A DNA stretch of 64,000 bases from Pezizomycotina sp. ARF18. Its lineage: Eukaryota; Ascomycota. Both the position numbers and the translations under genes were made by a program. Below the pieces are notes generated by a model, which saw only the letters and a list, made by a program, of their open reading frames with translations, did no database searches and was not told the DNA's origin. Below are positions 1-11,935 of the stretch, piece by piece; positions within the stretch are counted from its first letter, which is position 1; every line of letters begins with the position of its first letter. The stretch spans positions 266,955 through 330,954 of the forward strand of contig AZLU01000021.1 in assembly GCA_002224055.1 (NCBI GenBank), read 5' to 3'.

Positions 1-143
1 TTATAAAATCTCCTAGTTCGCCACTGTGCAACTGCGGTGCTGGGGCATTATTGCTACATTATTTGGCCATTGAATAGGAGGGCGCATCTTCGTCGTTGCT
101 CACACCTGATCACTCATTAAAATCCTTGGGAATTCTCTTCAAC

Positions 144-1450
144 ATGGCAGATCCCGCGATCACCAAGATATGGGTTCTCTTCGGAGTGGGGATACTGATA
201 ACTTTGATCCGCCTCGTATCGCGATGGACGGTCCTCACCTTCAAGGGTCTGCAAGGAGATGATTAATTATTTTGCTTTCATCGCTAGCGTACGTTGATAT
301 ATTTTCTCTCGTACCTTTATATGTGTGACACACGAAAGGCTAACCTGTATACTTGCAACCAGGTATTCTGGTCCGCGATGGTCGTGACCGACACCAAGAT
401 CCGGGAGCAGCTCCCCTGCGCAACCCCAACATTGGCGAGCAGGCTGGTATCGCGATAGCGGCCAACAAGCCAATTTTGAAATCGGTAGTCCTGGCGCATA
501 ACGTCACGGAGTCGGACCTCGACTTTATGGCGCACCTGATGGGTCTCAACTTCACCTCGTGGATGCTGAAGCCGCCGATGCTATGGTCACTTAAAGCATG
601 CATGTGCTTCTTCTTCATCCGGCTTACCGACAGCCTACCGAGGATGCGGATACTTACGTGGTTCACCATCGCAAGCTGTGTCCTCACATTCCTCGCGGTT
701 GAGGGATTGATACTGCTGCAATGTGTACCTGTGAGCGTGAACTGGGATATATTCCAACCGCGTGGAGGTACTGTAGCGACTCGACAGCCACGAGGGCTTT
801 GATCATCAATTACCTCGTTGTTGGGTTTTGTAATATTTTGTAAGTTTATCGTCCCAAATAAAGAACATTTCCGTATTATGGAAATTCTCCTAATGTATAA
901 ACTTTGTTTTATAGACGGATATTCTTCTCATCGCCATCCCCATACCTATGCTCTGGCAAGTCCGCATCGCGCTCCGCAGGAAACTCCTTACGGGCTTCTT
1001 GCTCTGCTCCGGCGCCTTCATCGTCATCATGAACATCATCCACGCCGCCTACGGCATCGAAACCTACAAGACCACCGGCGCGAAGCAAGGCTGGTACAGA
1101 AAAGTTAGCTTTGCCTGGGGCATGCGTGAGAACTTCACCGCGGTCGTCATCGTGAACCTCATCGCGATAAGGCCGTTCTTCTCTTCGGCTCCGTGGATGA
1201 AACTGTACACATATATCAAGCGAGTCTCTTTAAAGAAGGATAAAGAGGATTCCGAAAGCGGAAGCCATGGCGCACTTGTGGAAGTCAAGCGCAAGAGCTC
1301 GCATCCGGAAAGCAAGAGCAGCCGTGGGCGCAGGAGCTGGAACTCGCTACGTCCGCGTCCGCGATGGATGTGGACCCCGAAAAGCAAATTGGGGAGAGGA
1401 TTACAAGGGTGGATACTTCCTATACGGTGAAGTCTTCCAGAAGATCATAA
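144..1450 (+). CDS. Fungal rhodopsin-like integral membrane protein (frameshifted)
   Basis: Seven-helix membrane protein of the fungal rhodopsin-like family; the physiological role of this family is mostly unknown. The ATG at 144 opens a hydrophobic segment (MADPAITKIWVLFGVGILI) followed by a GDD motif. Intron 1 is 289-362 (GTACGT...CAG). Exon 2 carries VFWSAMVVTDTKI, then the helix WSLKACMCFFFIRLTD and a Cys/Trp pair (LQCVPVSVNW) typical of the family. A second intron is about 840-914. Exon 3 gives TDILLIAIPIPMLW, a further helix, and ENFTAVVIVNLIAIRPFF, the usual last helix. The tail DPEKQIGERITRVDTSY ends at TAA 1450. The reading frame shifts near 265, 425, 760, 840 and 1330-1370, so no single ORF covers it. 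Family assignment is firm; exact exon edges are not. A second member lies at 10971-11935. Confidence 0.75.
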
Positions 1451-2826
1451 GGATTAGTCATGAGAAATACCCTCGTTTTATAATATTGTGGATATTTGAT
1501 AATTTGTAGCTTGGGTGCGATTGTATAATTCTTTCGAACGTCTCAACATTAACCCGCAGGCTCTATCGTGCTACAAAGAATCTTGAAATAAAAAAAAAAA
1601 ATTTAATTTTAGCAATCTGATGATTTCTATGCTATCTTGATGACCACTAGGCGGAAAGATCTTTCGGAGGCTTTGGGCTAGATTGTGGTCTTGGTCCTCC
1701 AACTTTCTCAAATGACCCCGCCGAACATGTTTTTAAGCATCTCCGAGTTAGGTCTTCCAGGGAAGGTATTCCCCGAGCCCCGAGAGTAGAACATGATGTG
1801 CGCAAGGACCGGTTTCCAGACTTGGAACTTTCAACTCAGCTCTCAACTTGAGCCGTGCGAACTCTGCCTTACATGCGCTCATGGTCGGCTGCACAGAGCT
1901 TTGGTATATGGCAGAACGAGTGAGTGATTTGTGAACCCAATGCGATGCCTAATTAACTAACTAACGACAAAAAGACGGTTTATATGATAATTTTCTGATC
2001 TATAGATGTATATAGGGGTTGTGATTCGCCTCAACAGCATCCTATGCCTCGTCATTGGCTTAATATACACATAATGCCGATATATACCTAAAGATCTTGG
2101 AAATCTTTCCCAATAAGCTTTGAGGATATGGTTCCTCGATAGCCATCCGGGATTCCGCATCAAAAGCTAGCATATATTGTAAACTTGGAAGTGTTTAGAT
2201 GTCAATTGAAGACTCGCCCATAACACACCATGATAATCAGTTGAATGCCGATTTCAGGGACTAATAATATCATTCTGTTTCGAAACCAGAGTCTTAACAT
2301 CTTTCATTAATACTCACTAACACAAGACCAAAAGTTACTAGAAAATGAACGTCTGAGCGGATTTGAACAGTACCCGCCTGGTGCGCTTACTCCTAAACGC
2401 GAACAACGAAAACAAAAGAGCTCAGAGATAATGCTCAAACTAACTGATACTCTAAACGCGATGCTTCGCTAACGATAAAATTATAAATCAAAATCACAAC
2501 GGAAAAGTATAAGACGGTTGGATACAGCAATTGTAATTGTAAAGTTACTAGCAATGCAATCCAACAACGATAATGTACCCAATGCGTGAAAAGTCAAGCA
2601 AGCGACGGACCTGTAACCACGTCGCAAATAATGAAAGAAAACGAATTTCGACAAAGAGACGCCCTGGTGTGCGGTAAAGATGGGGATAGATGAGACGGTA
2701 GCAAAGTGTTGATACCATGAACTGCCAGTGGAATCAGGTTCACGGCTCCTTGGAAGTGAGCACATTCTGGGAGACAGGCACGAGAATTTCTCCCTTGTCT
2801 CTCTCTTTCTCCTCTCTAATTTTGAA
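1451..2826. other. Gene-poor interval
   Basis: No recognisable protein on either strand. It holds an A-run near 1590 and short chance ORFs only. The left end is the 3' flank of the rhodopsin-like gene and the right end the 3' flank of the minus-strand deaminase-like gene. Confidence 0.6.
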
Positions 2827-4416
2827 TCAAGCATCATTAGCAATCCCCGCTGATAGAAAATGATTATAATATATAAGAGAATTCACTCCTATTCTTAAGA
2901 GCCAGATTTCTTCGAGCCCGGTCGCGCCAGCTGAACTGGTTCTGCTGGAATTTGCCTTCGTCACGGACGAATCCGATCCCAATCGTCTCCTTTTCATAGC
3001 TTCAAAAGTGAAGTTGGTCTCGGCTCGTAAAGCATGATGGAATTTCTCTAGAATGCTGTTGTACGTCGATTCCGAGATATACGATGGCCTGCTTGGAAAA
3101 CTCCAATTGTTGTAGAATTCTGGTGCCCAGCAGGAGTCTTCCAAACAGGGAATCTAACTCGTGCATAGTTAGATTGAATATGTCGAAATATATCTCGCAA
3201 CCGCGTATCTCGCAACCGGCGCGGAGCCTTTTTGAAACAGCGATGTAGCGGTATGGACGAAGGCGCTGATCGTGCCATTAGTTCAGCATGGTAATCTCAG
3301 CATGCACGTCTCGTGACTGCCGTTCAGTCACAGAGGACTTCTTCATCTGGTCGGTCACGAGTCCTTTCTCCAATCTCATGTTGCCAAACATAGAGATTAG
3401 TACTTCGGTCGAATCCATGCCTCGACGGGGGCCGCGTAGGCCGAGGGGGACTGTGATAATATTGAGCGAACAGCTCTGAAACCAGGAGCCAGCTTTCGCG
3501 AGACCGCAGCACTGAGGAGGGTGGCTATGCATGCTGGAGCTTTGAGCATCTTATCAGTCTTATGTGCACACCTCCTAAGCTCTTCTGTGGCCCGGAAAAT
3601 TGTTAGATATCCTCCTTTTTAGAAGCTGATACGTAATTTACAAACTTACCATTCTTTTCCATCGATAAAACCGTCCGTGGGTCCTTTACGATGCCAGTAT
3701 AAACGTCTCTGGATCCCATCAAAAGGTCTAGAATTGAAGAGATAGACTCCGCATCGCCTCGGACATGACCTTTGAGCTCGTGGCCGACTTGTTCTATCCA
3801 TTCGCCCAGCAGATTCCAGTCCGCGCCCAGGTCGCTCTGCTGAGACTTGCACGCCTTGGCGAAGTGCTCATAGGGAGGACTTTCCTTCGCCTCTTTTATA
3901 AAGCTATGGCGGATCTTCAGGAGATGGTATTCCAGTATTGAGGTAATGGGGGCATCCCGGACTTTTTCGAGCTCCGGAGATGGTTCGGGAACGATTGGAA
4001 GAGAGTCGTCCTCGACCATATCATCACGGACGGTCAAATCGGGCTTTCGTACATTTTGCTCGTCCTAGAAAGCTTTTCCATACGCTTTCATGCCTTGCCA
4101 TACCTTCTCGATCTGACTTAGCTTTGCTATGGGTACTTTTTGATTACCCGCTATGTATAGGTAATCTCAGACTTCGCCCTTCGCATAGTCAAGGCGAGTA
4201 CCTCTCCCGCGGCGCTTTCACGAGGACGGCCACCAAATCATCCAGAACCCGCTTAATCCCGTCTCTATCCGCTTCAAACTCGTATCTTCGCTGCCTGTGG
4301 CCGGGATTGTCAATGACTAGGAATTTTGGCTGGTAAGCGGAGCTCATCCCAGCTGCGGACAGCCATCTGATCATCGTCGGGATGGTATCAACTAGGATTA
4401 TTTCAGTCAGCACCAT
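2827..4416 (-). CDS. OTT_1508-like deaminase family protein (frameshifted)
   Basis: Resembles the fungal nucleic-acid/nucleotide deaminase family (OTT_1508-like), zinc enzymes whose substrates are mostly unknown. The upstream helical part reads ITSILEYHLLKIRHSF and DWNLLGEWIEQVGHELKGH. A clean 65-nt intron (3585-3649, GTAAGT...CAG) follows. Next comes TEVLISMFGNMRLEKGL and then VHAEITML, whose HAE (3296-3304) is the expected zinc/proton-shuttle motif. After a frame break come RPYRYIAVSK and GCEIRGCEIYFD, at the place of the family's SKxxCxxC motif (about 3190-3260). Here the TGCGAGATA block is present twice, stretching the Cys spacing. A distal FYNNWSFPSRP segment fits the C-terminal part of such proteins. 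The start at 4416 is the first ATG of the most upstream in-frame segment and is uncertain. I recognise this from motif order only. Confidence 0.5.
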
Positions 4417-6375
4417 TTGGACAAGTTACTGATCGTTATTCTATAGCCGCACTGGGATGACATACTTGGCCTCGTATGAGTGATCGCCAATCCGTCCCTA
4501 GTCATGTTGAGTGTCCCAATGTTTCATTTTTTTTTTTTTTAATTTAAAGATGACCACGACCAACACATGGAATAGAAGGCTATCGCGGCTGGATGTATCA
4601 GACTAGATGAGATTTTTCGGCTACTGTTCAGGTTAAAACTCTCCTCATTAGACTTGCCTACTTCGATAGGGAATATCAAGGCCAAAATAAAAACTATGGC
4701 ACTGCTGCAAAGGCCGAAGAAGAGACTATATTCAATTGACTGGATTACGGCTGGAGAAGCACAGCTGTAGGCTGTGTAGGGCTCCACAACCGGTGGAAAG
4801 AATGTAATAGCGAGGTTTCCAACGCTTATTTCCACAGACTTTCCTCGTAAATAGCGACTTAATACATAGGCTTTTAGGCAAAGAAATCGACACACTCGCC
4901 CACCACGCTCCGCTCCCCAGCATAAGGCCCCTGGCCAAAATTTGCTCTGGGTTTTACTAGTAAACCAGTCTTTGGATGCCTTATGGTGCCGTTTTGCTGA
5001 TTAGAGATGGAATTTGCTGATAGTGGATAAAATATTGAGGGATTTTGAAGAAGCTATATGGTAAGTCAATGATGAGGGAATGGAAAGAAAGCACCGTGAA
5101 AATAGCGTAAAAAAGGTCAGAAAGGAAGCTAAAAAAATTGATAGTAAGGGTATAGAGCCTGGAAAAGATGAAATTGATCTATTCTTGATGATCGAGGATG
5201 GATGCAAAACAGGGAGATGGGGTGGCCGATGTGCGATTCGTGATGATGGGTGATCGTAGAAGAATAATTTTGTTCCTCTCCTCACGGTCAAGTTTTCAAT
5301 AAAGGACGAGAAAAGAAAGTTATAGCTTGTTTGAACAGCTTACTAATTGAACTCTGTATGTACATCGCGTGATCGAGTCCAGTTAAGGTTTATGTTCATG
5401 TTTTGTAGCAGTAATTAGAATCTTCCTGTTCTAAGTTCGTTTTGGTGCATTTCAATATGTTGACTTTGCCTTGAAATTTAGAAGAAAAAATTGATACGCA
5501 AAAATTTAGAGGTTTCGTGAAATACCTCGCGGGACTGAAATCGCCGATGAATCGATGGTATACTAGTAGCTCCCTACTACCAAAAGTAATGAGATACTTC
5601 ATTAAGGACCCGTTCTTCGTGGGGGACATCTAGTACCTACCTTAAAAGAATAATGATACTATACTTGACGGGGCTCTTCGATTGCAAAGTTCTATTGAGT
5701 CTACAATCGAGCGTATAATGAGTAGCGTGAGTAAAATAGTCCTAAGAAAGGATGAGCTATTTTTGGTTCTAGCCCGATTCACCGTATAATTTTTCTTCTA
5801 ACCGATATTGTAGGAAGGATACGGACGGGCTTTCGATCGTCAGGTGTACATTATCACCCATGCGTCTTGTGCACATGTGGGAGCACTGTGCTCCGAGTCT
5901 GCGCATATGAAGGGTCGCATACCCATCCTCATGTAAATCAAGCGTAGCTATATCAAAAGTTTAAAATAGTGTTCCAGCACATCTCATGGCGCCTTGACTT
6001 CGTCCATCTATCAGGAGCGGCCTCCGCTCCTACTAATTTAATCGTTTTCTAGATCGTTCACCGGAAAAAAATCCCTTGGGCAGCTTGAGAATCGGTATTC
6101 TCATTACATAGGATTCTCAATAGTATAAACTGTGCTATAGGTTCGTACAGGGTTCCTTGTCTAAGAAAATCTAGTGCCAATGATGTGATAGATGTCCCGT
6201 TAAATGGAAGGAAAGCAGGTATATCTGCAACCAAAAAAAAAAAAAAACCAAGAAAGAAATTGTATGACGTAACCTCAAGTTGGGAGCCGAAAGAGAGAGC
6301 AGAAAGCAGAGCATTATGCACAAGAGAATGTAAATATTTACAATAAAATTTTGAGCCATGGTTTCAAACAACTTT
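4417..6375. other. Gene-poor interval with unassigned ORFs
   Basis: Several minus-strand ORFs of 60-120 codons occur (for example 4539-4895, with a hydrophobic stretch SLFFGLCSSAIVFILALIF) but none matches a family I know or has a convincing exon structure. A run of T lies near 4530 and a run of A near 6233-6246. I see no gene I can support. Confidence 0.5.
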
Positions 6376-7803
6376 CTAATAACCCTTAGGTTTCTCAGTC
6401 CACCAATGAACCTTTACCTTGGCGTTCCGTTCAACTTGGCGGATGATGTTCCAATCAATTTTGTCTTGTTTGAGTCCAATCACGATAACATCAAACGATG
6501 ACTCGAGTTCGGCGCTTGTAATGTGGTTGTCGCACTTGAGGACGTCGGGTACAGCGTCTGGCCTAACAAGAGGATCCATCCACTCCACGTAAGCACCTAG
6601 CGACTTGCACTTGCGAGCGAGAGCTAGTCCTGGTGAATTACTCAAGACACTCTGTCCAGCCTTAAACCCAGCACCAACGACGAGCACTCTAGGTGGCGTA
6701 CCCGTTTCCTCAATGTGCTTCTTGACAATCTCGACACCGAGAGCGGAAGGTCTCCGTTTGGACATCTCGGTGGCCTTCTCCAACAGTGGAAAGTCTAGGT
6801 TATGCATCAGGAAAAATGGGTTCTCGGGGATGCAGTGACCGCCTACACCCAAGGATGGAGAGTAAGGGGTATAGCCATAAGGTTTTGTAGCTGCAGCCGC
6901 AGCAACCTCGTAGGGATCGATTCCGATGGAAGCGGCGGCATCGGCCATCTCGTTTGTAAACGCGATGTTGATCATGCGCTGACAATTTTCGTACAGCTTC
7001 GTCATCTCGGCAACTTCCGGTTTCGAAACCTTGACTAACGTCTCGAATATACGTGAGTAGAGCGCTTCGATCTCGGATAGCGCCGAGCGGGTTAAACCGC
7101 TGATGAGCTTGGGAACTGATTCGAGAGCTGGAAATGTGCGACCAGGATCGACGCGCTCCGGAGACATTCCGCCGAGAATGCTGCGTTCGCGAACGAGGGG
7201 CATGAGGAGTTCTCTTGTCATCCCTACGGCGACCGATGATTCGATGACAATGACGGTACCGCGACGGGCGCAGCGGCGAACAGTTTCGAGTGCTGAATTG
7301 AGATACGATTTATCGACGCTGCCAGCGCGAGCTATTGTGGGAACAGAAATCAGGAAATGTGTCGCAGCCCGGAGGTCGGACGAGTCGGAGTAACATGGAG
7401 TCTTGGAACGTGCGCGAGGTGTGTTTGAGATACTCTACCCGCTTAGGGTAGACATCGAAGGCTATTACCGGGTATACGGCCCCAAAGGCTTCGACGAGGT
7501 GCTCTCCGACATAGCCGACGCCAATGATGGCAACGATTGGTCTGGTGCGAAGGTCGTCAGCGGAAAGAGGCTCGGTTGCTGCGCTCTCGTCTATTGAGAA
7601 GTCAAAGAATTCCCGCTGAAGCTCGTCGTCATCGGAATCCATATCAACATCCGAAAGGAGATACGAGCCCTCAGAAGACGGAGGTGTCAGTGGAGGGAGA
7701 TAGGCGCCTCCATGGGCGGAAACTTTGACTTCGAGTCGAGCACTGCAGACTTCTTAGAGGGCTGCTCGGGGGTGGTAGGTTGGATTTGAAGTCGGCTCCG
7801 CAT
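6376..7803 (-). CDS. Nucleotide-sugar (UDP-glucose/GDP-mannose type) dehydrogenase, frameshifted
   Basis: NAD-dependent oxidation of the C6 hydroxyl of a nucleotide sugar to a uronic acid, cytosolic. ATG 7803 begins MRSRLQIQPTTPEQPSKKSA; after one shift the frame gives YLPPLTPPSSEGSYLLSD and then the Rossmann motif AIIGVGYVGEHL. After two more shifts the frame is open from 7390 to the stop at 6376. It contains the central GGMSPERVDPG block, the helix NEMADAAASIGIDPYEV, and GVGGHCIPENP with the catalytic cysteine. The C-terminal domain ends with FDVIVIGLKQDK. Total length, about 475 residues, suits the family, and no intron is apparent. The layout resembles WecC/TviB-type enzymes more than eukaryotic UDP-glucose dehydrogenases; the sugar cannot be told from sequence alone. 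Shifts near 7730, 7417 and 7390 each look like one lost base. Confidence 0.85.
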
Positions 7804-10800
7804 TTTTCCTTTCAGCTGCCGCCCTCTATCTTTTTCTTGTCTTATAAATTCTTTTCTTTCCCCTTGCTTTTCGTATAGTGGTAAATAAAGTAATGACTGT
7901 ACGAGTCAATATCAAAAAATGGTCGCAGGTCGGCTTGCTGGAGTCGAAAGTGATGTAAGAATTACGAGAAAAAGATGAATACCGGTCGTTTTGAGCTTTC
8001 GGTGCCGGCAAAGGAAATTTTGACAGGATCCGAAGGGCCTGCAATCTCTCCTTTTATAAACAATCCGCCATCGTGGAATGCCATGAGGTTGATACAGAGT
8101 TCGCTTATGTTGGTTCCAACGTATCAGTAAATCAGGCACCAGAAGTATAACACCTATACACGACGCAAGGATAGTGACTCGGAAAATACACTCCTCGGAC
8201 CCGGGAACCTGTTGTATAGATCTAGAGCCTGATCAAAATCGCCGCTCAGGACTTTCGTAATCAGGCAAGCGCCTAAACCAGTTAGCTTCAAATGCCGATA
8301 AAAGTTTTTTTTTTTCAACGCTATTGAGATCGAGACTGCGGCGGGTCGGCAGAAGCTACCGGCAGACCGATCACTGACGTTTCACCGATGCAATCCAGGG
8401 AAGGTTTGTCTCCTTACAATTAAAACATGGCCGTCGTGAGAGTTTGTCTATAGACCACGATTTCCATTTGGACTAAACAAATGCAGCATACGGAGATGGA
8501 ATCGTAACTGGAACCGGCAATGGCAGATCATCTGGTATTTGTCTTGACAAAAGACAAGGGCAAGACAGCGAACTCTATAGTGGCGTTGGAGAGCAGTGGC
8601 TTAGAGAAATGGCTATAATCGAAAACAGCAGAAACCTTATATTCAAGCCGGACGAATATGGTTTAGTGGATATATCAGCGGTAAAAAAATACGACGATGC
8701 ATCTCGTGGTAAAAAGTCTGCCAGTTGCCCAGTCTTCTGGGAGTTTAAATGACGCCACTGTGAACCCACTTTGTCCGACAAATAGTCGACAGGTCTTAAA
8801 CCTGCAGGCTCGAGTATCCAGTATAGTAGAAGCACGGAGTCCTTCTAGAATAAAGGGAGTTTTTCTAGAAATTAAGATTCTAGATATACTATTTGCCAGT
8901 ATCCGAACTTAAACCTTAATTACATGATCACAGCACGATATCATTACTATCAAATATAGCTTATAACAAGTATGAATAGCTGCTTTCGGAAAACCGGATC
9001 TATTTTCAAACCTGACTCCTATTGGTTGGGATAAGCTCTGCGGACCTATACAAGCTCAATTAAGACTCAACAACCTTATCAACCGGTGTTATAATCCCAA
9101 CCTTTTCAAAATAGCCTTTACCTAATGCAGCTCGTAGATCAGTGGGACCGTGAAGGCTTGCATTCGGCAAAGTCGTTTTTGCACGGCGATGGTTTCCCTC
9201 CGCCTCCAGAAATCGCTTGTTCTCGCCTTTGCTAAGCGACTTTTCAAAATCCGCTCAATCAAAACTCAAAAATCGTTTAGCGGAAAGTGCGTAAACTATA
9301 CCCAGATCTGGAATAGAAACATGCGACCTGACGATCCCGTAACGGCCGAAGTTCTTATATTCGGGTCTATTAGAGATGATCGTGCGCGACGGTTAACTCT
9401 TGCCGAACTTTTTAAGTTTCATCACGACCGGTCAATTGAAGATTGTGGTGATTTAAGTGATTACTGAGCCTAGAAAGTGAAAACTTAATGTTGAATTTAC
9501 TGGTTGGAGTCTTCGAAAAGGCTCAATTATCACCAGACCTAATGCGACGGTTTCTTAATAACTTCACATGCATCAATTGGAAACGGGGATCACGAGAGCG
9601 ATATTGTAAGTCTCAATTCAATACTTTCTTGATTTTTCCAGAAAGAATTGAGCCATGTTTGTTTTCGAGATGTCTTTGCACCGTAGGTCCAGGTCAGAAT
9701 TGCTATCGAAACTTGTTCGTCCTTAATGTGGGTGCATTCAATCGAGTGGGGTGATCTTTTGATAGTAAGTTCGTACTAGGTTTTAAAAAATATTCGGTGA
9801 TGCTAAGCTTGCGACTCGTTCAAGACAACCACGGTTAAAGAATCCCTCGAATGGGAAATCCGATGAAACCTTACATGAAGGAACAAGTTTGTACCAAATT
9901 GTTTCATATAGGTATAGATCCTGGAAAATGCTATCGACAGTTACTAGTCTGAGTATCCTGAATCATTGGACCTAGATGACATTGGTGATGTCTCGATCTG
10001 TCTAAGACCTGTGTATTGGTAATACGAAACCAAAAAAAAAAAGGGGGACACATCCTATCCCCTCGAAAATGCCTTTGCCGTCCTTCTTTCTAGCGTTCAT
10101 CTTGTATAAATCATATGGTATACAGAGCATTACAAAAGGCAGAATGGTTATATATCCTGTCGTAGCGGTTTATCTTGAGGGCATGACCGAGGCTTCCCTT
10201 ACAAAATTCCCTTGATACTTCCCTCGTGAAGGGGTTTCTACTCTTTTGGAAAGTTTGAATAATAATCAAAGTGACGATCGCCACGATAACCGTTAGGAAA
10301 TGTTAATTGCGCATGGCAATACGATGTCAAGGAGAGCGTTTTGGAAAGCGTTCCAGTCCTATTCGAAAGTGTTGATGCTAAAAACTCTATTCAAATACTC
10401 AACGCTAGACTACCTATTAAAGGGGGAGTAGGATTCGGGTAGCGGGCGGGAATAGTATAAAATAGTGGTAGTAACAAAAAAAGTGGGGTGGTTGGCCCTT
10501 CGCAGATTCCCATGTCTCTAGAGAATACAACCTTAATAGTATAGCCCTATATAATAGGACTATACCTAGTAATGATTATCTCATCATTTGCAAGCAATTA
10601 TCGGACAGGACGACGCCAGCTCCTAGGTATAAGCGGTGATCACTTTCATACTGCGAAATATCCTTCATCTTTCGATCTTTCAAGACACCTCAAGACGATA
10701 ATTAATACTTCATACTAGGCACGGTCAATTGGCATGGTCCACCAGGGAATAAACACAAAGGTAATTTGGTACTTAAAGTTCATAAGAGCTTCAATGACTT

Positions 10801-10970
10801 AATTTCTATTAGATTAACAACGGACTTCATAATTCTAGTTATAACTAGGGCTGTAAAACGAACGCTGGGATTAACATTAAAGAATAGCTAAAAACATTAA
10901 TTCGTAACGGCTATATATATGCAGCGACGAGCACGCTTTCCAAGCCGTCTGAATGACACCGGCACCAGGC
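7804..10970. other. Long gene-poor interval
   Basis: No recognisable gene over about 3 kb. The left end is the promoter side of the dehydrogenase. Plus-strand ORFs 9150-9467 and 9488-9754 are the longest, but neither resembles a family and neither has a signal peptide or clear splice sites; together they could be an eroded gene. Short homopolymers occur near 8307 and 10031. Confidence 0.5.
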
Positions 10971-11935
10971 CTAGTGAGATTCCGAACCAATAGATGTCGC
11001 CCGCCCTGATGGATATTTGACCATATCGGGATGTTCTGGCATTTCCAGATCCCCGGATGGAGAGACGCGAGTCATATGCACGGCCCATGTATCATCTTCT
11101 ACGTCGCGTCGCTGCTGATACGTCACGACAGTGGATGTCCCTATCTCCCCGCTTCTCTCACTCTGAACATCCATGTCTATGTCTGTCCGTTTCCAAATGC
11201 CTGTGTATCCTCTGAACATTACATGCTTTGATACCCGACCTGTAATTTTCTTTTTCCGCGTTAATGTTCCCCACTCCTTCTGTGCTTTATCAGTTACTGT
11301 GCCTGCTCGGTGTGTCTCATCATGTCTACTCCTTGACATGTTACCAAACCTGAAGAAGGTTTACCATGTGTCGTAAGTAGCCACTTCAGCGTGGGCGCGC
11401 AGATGACGCATATAGCTATAGCCATCTCCACACCGCCCAAACGCCAACGGGCGGGAGAGCGAAAGATTTTCCGACTGTTATTGCCCGGCCGACCGTGCAG
11501 AGTATACATAAAGCGCCGAGAGCGAACATTGTGTATACGCCGTACTTTGCGCGCGTGAGAGCTGAAGGTTGCGAATAAGCGGGAACGGTAACGTGAAGAT
11601 GAGGATATCGGTCATGAGGTGCAGGGACAGAGTAGCGAAATAAGAACGGTAATCGCTAAAGGAGAAACAGGCTTCTTTGGGATCCAGGACCTGTACATGA
11701 CAGCCTTATTAGCACTTCGAAATTCTATTCGAGGAATAGCACTTGGGTGGTGACCTACCAGTTCAGACGAATGGGGCGACACATGAACCAGTTCATTCCA
11801 TTAGTCAAGAGGAAGGAAAATACTGTGAGGCTAATGTGAAATGGAGCGCGATCCTTAGCCACCGGAAGCCAGCTCGAGGAATCAGTTGGTAGTACCTTTG
11901 AAATGATCGAGATTAGTATTGATTCTTGTTATGAA
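10971..11935 (-). CDS. Second fungal rhodopsin-like integral membrane protein (5' part unclear)
   Basis: Membrane protein of the same fungal rhodopsin-like family as the gene at 144. The minus-strand open frame from about 11935 gives HISLTVFSFLLTNGMNW and the conserved FMCRPIRLNW. A 68-nt intron follows (11691-11758, GTAGGT...CAG). Next come CFSFSDYRSYFATLSLH, LMTDILIFTLPFPLIRNL, and after a shift KYGVYTMFALGALCILCTVG, then GGVEMAIAICVICAPTLK, the family's last helix. The hydrophilic tail runs to the stop at 10971 and contains SGEIGTSTVVTYQQRRDVED. The first helices and start codon were not found upstream; they may lie in unrecognised exons or be lost. Frame breaks occur near 11670, 11545 and 11440. 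It is oriented oppositely to the other copy, so it is not a simple tandem duplicate. Confidence 0.65.

Noticed and set aside
2340-2400. Possible minus-strand tRNA (TTCAAATCC T-loop-like string)
   Set aside because: The flanking bases do not form a five-pair T stem or a cloverleaf.
9150-9754. Two adjacent plus-strand ORFs as a possible eroded gene
   Set aside because: Composition is plausible but neither half resembles a known family, and no splice sites join them.
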